A stretch of 64,000 nt of DNA from Nematostella vectensis (lineage: Eukaryota > Cnidaria > Anthozoa > Actiniaria > Edwardsiidae): NCBI RefSeq assembly GCF_932526225.1, contig NC_064038.1:15183575-15247574 (forward strand). Direction: 5' to 3'. The position numbers were made by a program, and so were the translations under genes. This document shows positions 1 to 9,382 of the stretch, piece after piece; the first letter of the stretch is position 1, and the number at the start of each line of letters is the position of its first letter. The notes below the pieces were generated by a model. That model was not told the DNA's origin, made no database searches, and saw nothing but the letters and a program-made list of their open reading frames with translations.

Positions 1-885
1 CACAAGACGCCTTTGTATAGTCCTGCCCTCTCGAATAAGCTCCTCAATGTTCCCGTTTTTCCAAAGGGCTAGCCTTTTTCCAAGGCATTCTTGGTGATCC
101 TTAGACTTCAATGTTTTACTAGGTTTTTGGAGACCTATCGCCAGGAGAACAAAGAAAGTTTTCAGTGCTATGTGTTGGCATTCCGACCTATTGTTCCAGT
201 CGTTTAGATGTTTTGTTAGTTGATCAATAAAGTCTCTGCCAATTTTCCCGTAGGGATCTAAGAAAGTGTTTTTTCGCCATGTAGTGATCTCGTTATACGC
301 ATTAACAAGTACTGAGGAGTTTATTGATATTGGTGCTCCTGACGATTGACCCCAGACAATAGTTTCCGGCGAGTTCACGGGTATATAATCTTGCAAAGAG
401 CCTGGCACCTCAATAGAAATGGTCTCATTCATCTCATCACTCTCTTCTTCAATTGGTTCCCTGGAGCCTTGTGGTGGAGTAGGCGTATGCAGATCCAGCC
501 GGTGGTAAATTAGCGTTTTGGCTTCTTTCGTTCTCGTTGTTTTGGTTATATTCGGCACTTGTTGGTGTTTGAGAGCTACCAAAACTAAGGAGTTCGTCAG
601 TATCAATGTTAGAGCTGTTTTCATCGATATTTCTTGCAGAAGTATGACCGTCGAATTTCTCAAGCCTCGCCGCTTGATCCCTTAAGTTCTGTTTTTTGAT
701 AGCAAGATGTGCGTAGCCTTTTGCTTCCCATAACTCGGCCATTACCTCAATGTATCCTTTTCTCCTTCCATCCTTTTTCTTGGAGCATTATACGACGCAA
801 CCAAATCCAAAGCATTCCGCTTACATTCTAGGAGGTCCTTGTTCATTTGGTCTGTCCATTTGACCTTTTTGGTCCCTCTTGACAT
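1..885 (-). pseudogene. Retroelement ORF fragment: Myb/SANT-like N-terminus and pre-RT region
   Basis: From an ATG at 883-885 the minus strand starts with a basic segment containing KKVKWTDQMNKDLLEC, of Myb/SANT-like character. The frame is lost near 770, continues as a 97-codon stretch (742-449, starting MAELWEAKGYAHL), is lost again near 455, and continues in a third frame that stays open from about 450 to the window edge (containing FFVLLAIGLQKP and HQECLGKRLALWKNG). From memory, this order (DNA-binding N-terminus, linker, pre-reverse-transcriptase region) is found in long ORFs of cnidarian non-LTR retroelements, so the RT would lie left of base 1. Two frameshifts make it a pseudogene as assembled. 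The exact clade is not resolved. Confidence 0.6.
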
Positions 886-930
886 TTTTGCTTGGGAGCT
901 AGAGCTCACGCGTCCACCATGCTTGGCTCT

Positions 931-954
931 ATAATAATAATAAAAATAATACTG

Positions 955-1006
<52 letters not shown>

Positions 1007-1226
1007 TAACAATAACAATAACAATAACAATAACAATAACAATAACAATAACAATAACAATAACAATAACAATAACAATAACAATAACAATAACAATAAC
1101 AATAACAATAACAATAACAATAACAATAACAATAACAATAACAATAACAATAACAATAACAATAACAATAACAATAACAATAACAATAACAATAACAATA
1201 ACAATAACAATAACAATAACAATAAC

Positions 1227-1296
<70 letters not shown>
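931..1296. repeat. Compound microsatellite (ATA)n-(ACAATA)n-(ATA)n
   Basis: About 366 bp of nearly perfect trinucleotide ATA flank a core of roughly 38 ACAATA hexamers (about 1003-1230). Both strands stay open by composition alone (Ile/Thr on one strand, Leu on the other), so those frames are not genes. It is followed at 1297-1345 by a short unit, TGGATTTATATAGCGCC, whose AGCGCCTT and AAGGCGCT arms form an 8-bp stem. AT-rich triplet runs joined to this kind of TATATAGCGCC tail occur as a dispersed repeat in marine animals (from memory). Confidence 0.9.
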
Positions 1297-1344
1297 TGGA
1301 TTTATATAGCGCCTTTCTTCTACAGATCCAAGGCGCTTAAAGCA

Positions 1345-1864
1345 ATATTCTTAACATCTTTATTGTCTAGCCCACCAGATAAGATCAAACATTTAGTATT
1401 CCTACGTATGTATTTTGGAACGTCATAGTAGCTTTGGCATAGATAGATACAATTACACTTTTTGTTTCTAGACAATGAGAAGTACTCCTTAACATTGTTC
1501 ATATTCTTGTTATCGATCTTGATGTCGCCGAAAACGACTCGTTCTTATCATCATCCAATCCCTCAACAGGCGTAATATCTTCCGGATCACATAATTCAAC
1601 ATCACATATCTCGTCCTCCTCTTACACCTCATTTTTGAGAATGTCGTAAAACTCTTGGATCAGTTGATATTTGTCCTGTTGTGGGTTTAGCGAATATATT
1701 TTGCAAGAATCGTAATTCAACCACCTCAATAGCATTTTTGTTAATAGATTAGTATTTCCCTGACCGGTCGCTCCTATGAGCATGTAGTGGCAGTCTGGTA
1801 GAAGGAAATGGTGTTTCGGCTCCTTGTCCACCCTCTCAACATTGTAGAAGTTAACTATCTCCAT
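1345..1864 (-). pseudogene. FtsK/HerA-type DNA-packaging ATPase of a virus-like element
   Basis: The 80-codon opening part (1864-1622) carries a P-loop, GATGQGNTNLL, followed by YSLNPQQDKYQLIQ, a pattern typical of packaging ATPases in polintons, polinton-like viruses and nucleocytoplasmic large DNA viruses. After a TAA near 1622 the frame continues through an acidic linker, shifts near 1535, and resumes with VVFGDIK (a degenerate Walker B region) and CIYLCQSYYDVPKYIR (sensor-like segment), ending where the hairpin repeat at 1297-1345 begins. In the P-loop the lysine expected before Thr is Asn. The stop, the frameshift, the lost lysine and the truncated end all indicate an inactive relic. The role in living relatives is pumping viral DNA into capsids. 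Confidence 0.72.
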
Positions 1865-1899
1865 GTGTTTTGTATATATGTATTATATAAAGCTATTCA

Positions 1900-3895
1900 A
1901 TGTTTGGTACAATAAGAGGGGGAGCCTCACACTCACACCCGGACTACCCGGTAGGGACGGTAATGACGGTAAAGACGGCAGAGCAAGCCATAACGCACCC
2001 AAAGTTTGGAGTCATATACAGTGTCCACTTCTCTGACTCTATAGGAATGACTGTGATATGCCTAGACCACGATAGTATAACAAGAAACCACCAACATTAT
2101 CAAAAATAAAGACCTCAACCTACACCTCACCAAAATAAGCTCCTATCGCATATTAGTTCTTCAGAGGGCACAAGGCGCCAGAGGCCTTAAGGGAGACAAA
2201 GGAGACCAAGGCATACAGGGACTAAAGGGGGACAAAGGAGACAAGGGAGACCAAGGACTAAAGGGAAACCAAGGAGTGTCAGCCACAGCGACGCCAATCA
2301 TCACAGGGGAAGCCGCATTCTCCCTTCGGAATATTGGCGATCACGTTGACACGGCCTTCGATATGACCGCTTGCGACATGGTGAAATTTGAGTTTGAGTA
2401 CATCGCCAATAGGAAGACAAGCACAGTCACACGCCTCGGCCGCGGTAAAAACCGTGGGACAAATACTCTCCTTCTACTCCAACATCGAGAGAACGCAAGA
2501 CCCAAGCTATCGGTTCGACCTCAAAGTGTTATCAAACTCCTCCCTTGAAATTACCATGAACAACATGGCTAGTGACAATAAACTTGTCGGTATCCAGGGG
2601 CTAAAGTTTGGCGGCTCCGATGTACCTCTCACTAGTCAACTCCTCCGATCACACGACTACGACCCTCACTAGTCAACTCCTCGGATCACACGACTACGAC
2701 CCATGCCTCGACGTTGGAACCCATAACTTACAATGGAACCCAGCAACTGAGTGCTTATGGGTGTGGCGCAAAGAGAATGGGGTAAAGTCAAGACCAGCTA
2801 GGGTTGACACCATCCCCTTCCAGAAAAACACCAACTTCGTGGGGTATTTTGGTGAGTTCCGCTTGATAGACGCTGGCATTGAGATCGTACGGCTCCCAAG
2901 TGAGGGATTATGGAAGGTGCCCAGAGTCGATCAAATGACGTTTAAAAAAGGTCTAAAAGGCGACCCTGGGGATGGTAAAGTCGGCCCGCAAGGACCACAA
3001 GGCCTGAGGGGTGAGCCATTCACATATGGAGACTTTACTCCCGAACAAATCAACGTCCTTAGACTTGTACAAAGGTCATATATCACACACAACGTATTAT
3101 GGTTTCTAAACAACCAAAGCCTGTGGAGCTCAACATCAAATAATCAGAGGAGCTTATATATCAAAAGGGTTGCACCCTAAACACCAGGGCCTCTACCTAG
3201 TAGACGACATCCCAATTGGGGCACATAAGATAATAGCCATCTCTCTACCCATCGATAACACTACCGGACTGACAACATCTAGAGGCTACACCATTGGAAT
3301 CGAGCGCTACTGCATAGACCCAAATGTGATGCTTACGATGGGTACCATCAACATCCAAACGCCTGGGTGGGGCTTCCGTGGGGATAGCATTAAGAGAGGC
3401 CCCATAGATGGGAAGCCAGGCTACCAATTCACTGAGGCTGTAATCGTCACACATAACTTCATAGGTACTATCACTTTCACCGTCTCACATAACTCACCAA
3501 GCCCCCAAAAAATCAAAGTGAATGCCTTCGGCATCGAAGGCAAAACAGCAGCGAACTACCAAGTGAGTAAGTCAGTCGCTGACGATATAGGCAACAGTGC
3601 CCGTATAGCTTCATACAAAGCAAAACACATACACAAATCCCTGAGAGTATTTGGCAATGGGTGTTGGAGGGAGGTAATTGGTTTTAACATCAGTCTAGGG
3701 TTGAAGAATAGCCAAAACATAGTTAAACTAACTGCGAATTTAGTCCTATACTGCAGGGAGATCAGTGGTATGCCTATCGACCGGAGGTTCTACTTCGCTT
3801 GGAAGCGGAGCGTGGGGGGTGGCCCTGAAGCATTTATCGGGCAGAGCATTCTAGCGTCTAGTAACCAAGTAGGTGCCGCTTGGGGTGTGATCATG
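1900..3895 (+). pseudogene. Collagen-like virion/fibre-type protein of a virus-like element
   Basis: The gene starts about 35 bp from, and divergent to, the packaging ATPase. A first segment (1900 to about 2070) is followed after a frameshift by 12 Gly-X-Y triplets (about 2173-2278; GLKGDKGDQGIQG), a non-collagenous beta-rich segment, a second short collagenous block (about 2950-3020; GDPGDGKVGPQGPQGLRGEP) and a long C-terminal segment in the frame 3170-3895. At least four frame changes occur, one caused by a 37-bp tandem duplication at 2628-2701 and one near 3140. Collagen-like fibres are common in large DNA viruses and polinton-like viruses; a surface or fibre role is inference. It could be two genes rather than one. 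Confidence 0.55.
2628..2701. repeat. 37-bp tandem duplication inside the collagen-like ORF
   Basis: The unit starting CTCACTAGTCAACTCCTC is present twice head to tail (2628 and 2665) with one difference. As 37 is not a multiple of three, the duplication itself shifts the reading frame. Confidence 0.9.
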
Positions 3896-4095
3896 CCGAA
3901 AAACCACCATATATACTCAGACGAATTCAATCTCATTATCAAAGAGGCTGAAAAATATATAACGAAATGAGAGAGTCGATACTGGAAAAGGTATATAAAC
4001 GCTCACCTCAGTTGAGAGAAAAAAGAAGCGAGGACAATATCCGAAAACAGATTATGGTAGAAATGAGAGTCAAACTAAACAAAACTTTAGCATAA
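3895..4095 (+). pseudogene. C-terminal tail of a virus-like membrane protein
   Basis: The last codons of the long frame ending at 3970 (YSDEFNLIIKEAEKY) and an overlapping 42-codon ORF (ATG at 3967, stop at 4095; MRESILEKVYKRSPQ) together match, residue for residue in many places, a continuous stretch at 48,830-49,035 in the second element copy (DEYKHNINEA then KYNKMRESIREIAYKRSPQ). In the second copy this is the end of a protein with a hydrophobic segment. In the present copy the frame is shifted at the ATGA overlap. The join near 3895 suggests that a deletion fused the collagen-like gene to this tail. Confidence 0.5.
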
Positions 4096-4157
4096 GGTTT
4101 TATTATGATAAGACCCCATATAGGAAGCATATACATATATCTAGAGAAAGATGGTGA

Positions 4158-4738
4158 TCACTTCGCCTTCACACGTTTAGTTACAAACTCACTACCATTA
4201 ATGTACTTCCATTCCAGATGACCACAAACCTGTTTCCACAACTCCTCATAATATTTCAGTGTCCTAGGACTGATATATTTTATGCATTGCCTCATATTCT
4301 GCTTCTCATCTTTCAATCGAAACAATTTGTAGAGAATGAACTTTATCTGAATATATCGTTTTCTAGTGAATAATTTATTCATAGAAGCTCAACTTGCTCG
4401 AATCTCCTGAGTAGGTCATGCTTATTCCCTTCTAAGTCAAAATCAAACAACTCATTCTCTTAATGGTACTTCCGATGCTACACCGAATTCCTACGTATCC
4501 TGTACACATTCTAGTAAAAATCAACTTACTCGACGGCATAATCGTATCCATGGTGAACACCACAATTTCTACACACATTAGCTCCATTGTCATTCACCAT
4601 ATCCTGCCTACCACAACATGCCTCGAACCTCGCCGACTCTCCCTTAGTCACGTACTCCGCTATCCTTAGATCACAAAATGGACAATCGTAATATCCCTCT
4701 TCCTCTAATGCCACATGGATCCCTGTATTACAATCCAT
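4158..4738 (-). pseudogene. VLTF3-like late transcription factor of a virus-like element
   Basis: The N-terminal part (4738-4526) has three cysteine pairs, CPFC, CC and CRNC, as in a zinc-binding domain. The frame then runs through four stop codons (near 4525, 4510, 4474 and 4459) while still reading recognisable residues such as RIRRNSV and HRKYH. The C-terminal part (4382-4158) contains RKRYIQIKFILYKLFRL and PRTLKYYEELWKQV. This order (zinc ribbon, basic YHRKYH-type core, helical C-terminus with a Tyr/Trp-rich segment) is that of VLTF3, a late-gene transcription factor of poxviruses, other large DNA viruses and some polinton-like viruses. A related copy lies at 49,082-49,570. Several stops and one frame change make it non-functional as assembled. 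Confidence 0.65.
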
Positions 4739-4739
4739 T

Positions 4740-5169
4740 CTATATTCTAATGCAATAGATTATATTTCTATATGACGTCACGGCACATCTATGCCGTTAC
4801 GTTATGGCACATCTGCGTTGGTCTACATACAAGTTCCACAAATACATACGGTAGACAACTCTAAGATATATTTATACTCGCCCGCGGTGAAACCCCTGAT
4901 TCACTCCTAGGAATTAAAATATTATTGCGTCTAAGTCTATATGTCTCTAAGCAATTCTAGAACGTTCCACTTCGCCAGCGGGAAAGTCCCTAAATACAAT
5001 AGACATGTTGCCCGCGGGGAATCCCCTGACTAGCTCCTAAGAATCAAAATTCCAAGAATGCCACGCAACAGCCGTGACCATAAAATGAGACTCGCACACA
5101 CCGCACGGACTCCACGAAATGAAGAAAGCATATAGTTCCAGTAATTTATTCAATAGCTGACACCAAAAT
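4740..5169. other. Non-coding stretch with two diverged 40-bp direct repeats
   Basis: No gene is seen. The segment CCCGCGGTGAAACCCCTGA at 4883 recurs at 5012 as CCCGCGGGGAATCCCCTGA, each followed by a similar CTCCTA(G/A)GAAT(T/C)AAAAT tail, giving two imperfect repeats about 130 bp apart. Confidence 0.5.
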
Positions 5170-5273
5170 CTTGTATCATATAGTTTCACCAAAATGTGAT
5201 ACCATATAGTTTCACCAAAATCTTTTATCACGTGGCTTCACCAGAATCGTTTATCATATAATCATACCAGAAC
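5170..5273. repeat. Four tandem 26-bp units
   Basis: Units start at 5170, 5196, 5222 and 5248. The first two share TATAGTTTCACCAAAAT almost exactly and the last two are more diverged. There are no spacers between the units, so it is a minisatellite and not a CRISPR array. Confidence 0.85.
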
Positions 5274-5769
5274 ATGATACCATACGCTGGTGAGTAGTAT
5301 AGGCTTGGCTGGTTTTTGCGCTGCGCTGAAACCGCCAAGTACTATACAACTTAAATGAAATGTAGAAAACGGGCCTGGAGTGAGATGTTAGGGCAGAACA
5401 GTGTATTTGACCTTGGAGTGCGGGTGATAATTTCCTGTGAGTGTGAGTTTGTGAAAAATCAAGTCAATAACAAGCCGGTGGGGAATGATATCTGAAATCG
5501 TGCAGATAGGGGACAAAACAATGATGGCGGATAGAAGATAGATAGTGGTTATATAAGTATTGGACAGTTGGCTTCTTGAGTATTGGGTTTTATATTGTGT
5601 CGTGTAGAGAGAGAGTTTGTTAGGATACGCGCTCTTGATTAGTGACTGATAAGCGATGTGATAAGCGATGAGCTTAAACGATGGCCCATATCGAGCGAAT
5701 AAATACGCGTAGATACGGCAGAGAAACGGTAGGAATTACGGTGCAGCTTAAGATGTGTAAATCACGTGC

Positions 5770-6230
5770 AAGTGCCAAAAGTGAACATTTAACAACGACG
5801 AATACAATATTTCCAGTATATGTTTTTATTCGAGTAAATCACTTACAAATGCCAAAAAAGTGAAGCTTTAATAACGACGAATACGATTTTCCCAGTGCAT
5901 ACCGAGTTTCCTGCTGTACTGTCAATTTGCCTGCTATATGTTTTTATTAAAGTAAATCACGAACAATTTCCAGAAAAGTGAAGCTTTAATAACGACATAC
6001 ATAATTTGTCGTATTTCGAAAGTTTTGTACTGTTGTTATTTCACTCAGAACTCTAGATATCGACTTATTTCCCACGGTCACGTGATTGATGACGTCATAT
6101 TTTAAAAGTTAATAATTGTAAAATCCCATGTGCTATTTGTGCTATTTCGAAAGTTTCGTATCGTTATTTCACTCAGAGCTCTAGATGTCGACATTTTTCC
6201 CACGGTCACGTGATTGATGACGTCATGTGA
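5770..6230. repeat. Diverged repeats of about 90-130 bp
   Basis: A unit with AAGTGAAGCTTTAATAACGA and ATGTTTTTATT..AGTAAATCAC is repeated around 5775, 5850 and 5960. A second unit (TATTTCGAAAGTTT to GATGACGTCAT) occurs at 6011-6101 and 6141-6226. No coding capacity is evident across 5,280-6,600. Confidence 0.7.
6079..6225. promoter_or_regulatory. Duplicated E-box plus CRE composite sites
   Basis: CACGTG at 6079-6084 is followed by the palindromic TGACGTCA at 6090-6097, and the same pair recurs at 6207-6212 and 6218-6225 with identical 5-bp spacing. CACGTG binds bHLH-Zip factors and TGACGTCA binds CREB/ATF-type factors. No gene start is evident next to them, so activity is inferred only from the sites. 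Confidence 0.4.
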
Positions 6231-6830
6231 ATAACGGCGTTGTCTTCGTTATTACATTTGTACACTGATGTTAAAGTTTGATGATTATCGGTGAAAATGG
6301 GAAGTAGATATTGCCACAATTGTGATGTAACGATTTGCCTGCTGGAACGTTCAACGTCACACAGTCACGTGATTAATAGTATTATAGCGGAGCCAGCGCG
6401 GCCGTAGCTAGAGGTCTCAGACCGTGTTTTTATAAGGTTTTATTATCCGGCTTTTTGCATGAAAAGGAGAGAAAGTGTGCGTTTAAAAAGTACTTTCCGG
6501 TTTACGGCGGAATTGCTCTGAAACAGCGCACGCATCTAGTTTAGGGCCGAGGAATTCCCCGCTGAGATTGAACTAGACATTACAAACGATGGATAGACAA
6601 CTGCTCGGTTTTATTGAAAGAACATTCTCAAATTCTTTGCCCCTAGAATGAGCATATACTTCTTTCAAATACCCTTACAATGTTTGGATTTCACAAAGCA
6701 AGCAAAAATTGTTCACAAAGTAAGCAAGAAACTTCATAGCTCAAAAGTCTCTCAAGAGTTCGGAAAACTTACGAATCGTGCTTTTTCGCACGTGTTTGAC
6801 TAAAAAAGACAACATTCTTTAGGAAATGTT

Positions 6831-8276
6831 TTAGTCCTCGTCATCGCTCTCACTGATCATTCTGCGACGTTTCATTGGATTGTTCTGGTTATATACTGGA
6901 GCGTTGAAGATGTTGAAAGAGCATCCATAGACATCGCGAATTTCTGAAAAAATCGTTGATACTTCGGCATTGGCCGTGGAGGTTGAAGCTGCGTTTTGTT
7001 GAAGAAAGCCAGGAACAGGCAACTGACTTTGACTTGTCGGAATGACAGTGGTAGTGGCGCTTGGTCGTTCTACGGCTGATCTACTAAAAGTGAGTGACAT
7101 TTCTTGTTGATGCTTCTCGCCCGCCGTTTTGTACGATTTCAAGCTCTCGGTTGATTTTGCCCGCTCAACTGTGCAACAAAGTTTTCCGGGACTCCAGCAT
7201 CCAGAAGCCTTGAAATTCTTGTTTTCCTCACAGAATTATTCCTACACCTACACAGCTGAATTGACGCTTTCTTCGCTGCAAGTGATAGGAACTTTCCAAT
7301 CTCGTTTTTGCCTAGAGGAGTTTGTTTGTACCAGATTTTGTCGCCTGGCGAGCGCCTGTGATTGACTGCTAAAAATGGAGCATCCGGACTGGTCATTGAT
7401 GGAGGACGGTGAGCCCTAAACTTCTTATAGATGGCTACTGGGCATCTCCTGGTTCCGGTAGCGAGGGCTTTTGGCTGGAATGATATTCGATGGCCTTGTT
7501 CTTTGCCGGTTCTGGTTTGTGTACCGCGCTACCTAAGCCGGTGGTTCCTGTTTTGGTTTGAAGCTCTAAGTCTCCCCAGCATATCTTCCTGCACTCGTCT
7601 TTTTCTCTAAAGCCGAAGTGAAGGGAAACTAACCACCAAACAGGCCGGTGGTTCCTGTTTTGGTTTGAAGCTCTATGTCTCCCCAGCATAATTTCCTGCA
7701 CTCGTCTCTTTCTCTAAAGCCGAAGTGAAGGGAAACTAACCACCAAACAGTTCTTTGCAGTGTTTCAGGGTTGTGGTCTCCAAATTCTCCACTTTCAAAG
7801 AGGGCGTCTTCGTCGTCGTCGGTCAGCGCTTTTGTTGCGTTTGGCTTGTTGCCTTTACTATCCTTCACAAGAGCTTTGCGGCGAGCGGCCAAAACATCAC
7901 GAGACTCGACAAATTCTTTGTCTTTCAAGATGTTCCAGGGATATTTGGCTTCATCTAAAAACCTCTGGATGCTTCGCTGGTAACTGCTGATGGTATCTGG
8001 CTCGTAGTTCTCGCCATTCGCCTTCATTACCTCCATAAAAAACTTTGACAGGAGGTGGTTCAACTCGACGGGACGTAAGTTTTCAATCTTTATGTTTTCT
8101 TTGCCGACCTTGCTCATATATTTTCTTAAAATGCTCTTGTCTGACTTGGTCTTTCGCACAGTACTTCTAGCTTTCTGGTTAAGAAGAAATTTGTCAATTT
8201 CCTCTTGGTTTGAGGCGAGTTGATTTTCTTTTCCCAAAGGCTTTTCTTGTTGCCATTGCAATTGTTGTTGCACCAT
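6831..8276 (-). pseudogene. Crypton/DUF3504-type tyrosine recombinase, broken
   Basis: The N-terminal part (8276 to about 7645) has the core-binding domain (KFLLNQKARSTVRKTKSD, LSSFF-like helices) and the conserved VWWLVSLHFGFRERDECRKL segment. Downstream come RCPVAIYKKF-like residues near 7450, WYKQTPLGKNEIGKF, NNSVRKTRISRLLDAGVPE (box II arginine) and KSYKTAGEKHQQEMS, whose Tyr is the likely nucleophile. This is the family of Crypton recombinases and of vertebrate KCTD1/QRICH1/ZMYM C-termini. Breaks: a 107-bp tandem duplication (7538-7751), a frameshift near 7445 and one near 7140 that also removes the His normally after LSG. The His usually preceding the SVRKT arginine is Asn. ATG 8276 follows an in-frame stop closely. 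Confidence 0.75.
7538..7751. repeat. 107-bp tandem duplication inside the recombinase gene
   Basis: The segment starting CCGGTGGTTCCTGTTTTGG at 7538 recurs at 7645 with only a few differences. It encodes the VWWLVSLHFGFRE block twice, and 107 bp shifts the frame by two. Confidence 0.92.
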
Positions 8277-8538
8277 GTTTTCATCTTCAGGGTTATAAAA
8301 TTTGCTTTATTAGTCTAAATTCACTTTTCTAGCTTTGGGGACTGCCTTCTAGCTTCGGGAACTTTATTATTTGTTTGTTGGGTTGCTTTTTTCAAATGAA
8401 ATCGCGTGATTTTTTGTTTTCCAAAACAGAAAAATTTGCCGGTCCGTACGGATTCATACGGACCTCTAGGTCTGCACGGGAAATCTCGCCCGGGTTTTAG
8501 CCAATCAGAGCGCGCGTACAATCACAGCCGGATAATAA

Positions 8539-8854
8539 TATTTGATATCATACATGCATGAATATGTTTGTTGTACGTTTTGTACAATCGTGTCAAAATT
8601 TCGTGACAATCGGCAAAATACCTGCCGAGATATTACACAAATCATCACATTTGAGTTTCCTGCTAACTTCACCGAGTTGCCTGCCAGCTTCACTATGGTA
8701 AAACTATCCTTTCTCCCGGCTGTCCACCCAGTGTCTTTTTCGCGCGCGGAATTTCAATTCCATATGAGACTTGACAGTGATCTGAAAGCTGTGGCTTCAA
8801 GGGATGGACAATCATAAAACGTATGATATACATATACGTATGATATACATATAT
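8539..8854. other. No gene seen
   Basis: Short open stretches have no recognisable domain. The segment ends in an AT-rich CATATACGTATGATATACAT run next to the hairpin at 8855. Confidence 0.5.
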
Positions 8855-9003
8855 AAACTCCTCCCAAATACATATGTCTTATACTTTATTGTGTCCATTC
8901 ATTTTTGGAACACTTTTTTACACCCCTGCGTCAAATTCTTTCAAGTGTTCCAAACATGAATGGACACAATAAAGTATAAGACATATGTATTTGGAAGGAG
9001 TTT
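8855..9003. mobile_element. Snap-back hairpin element (MITE-like)
   Basis: A 60-bp left arm (8855-8914, starting AAACTCCTCCCAAATACAT) is the reverse complement of 8944-9003 with two mismatches, separated by a 29-nt loop. This is a typical foldback or MITE structure. No clear target duplication is visible in the AT-rich flank. Confidence 0.8.
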
Positions 9004-9382
9004 TATTGAAAACTTCGTGACCTAATTGATATTCATAAGCGAAGTTAAAGCACATGCTATAATAAACAATTCGCTGAGTTAAGTGGGCTGCCTGTGGGAC
9101 TTGTAGTGCTGACTCGGCATATTCCCGCGAGTCAAACTTTCCAAGACAGCTAGAACTTAACCGGTTCAGGGCAAAATAAAATCAACTGATTTTGCAGAGC
9201 TTCGTTAAGCACGAACTCATGCTATTCATCATTTATTATCCCGGGGGAGGGGGCGATACTGGGAGGGGGGGGGGGGGGGGGGCTAGAGAAATTTCCTAGA
9301 TCTAAAGGGGGGCGTCAAAAGTCACTGATTTCTTTGGGTGTTCTCTTTTCTGTGTTATTTGTCCAAGTGTCAAATCAGACTT
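9004..9382. other. Non-coding with a long G-run
   Basis: No gene is seen. A run of about 20 G interrupted once lies near 9261-9281 and may be a sequencing or assembly weak point. Confidence 0.5.

Larger units (their letters stand above)
6440..8538. mobile_element. Crypton-type element region bracketed by a 13-bp inverted repeat
   Basis: TTATTATCCGGCT at 6440-6452 is matched by its exact reverse complement at 8526-8538, enclosing the tyrosine-recombinase gene and little else. Cryptons do not normally have terminal inverted repeats, so these may belong to a host element into which the Crypton was inserted, or may be coincidental. Confidence 0.35.

Noticed and set aside
892-1428. 178-codon Ile/Thr frame and 99-codon Leu frame across the ATA/ACAATA tract
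   Set aside because: Open only because the hexamer repeat contains no stop in those frames; no gene-like composition outside the tract.
5170-5273. Possible CRISPR-like array
   Set aside because: The 26-bp units are head to tail without spacers, and the genome is eukaryotic.
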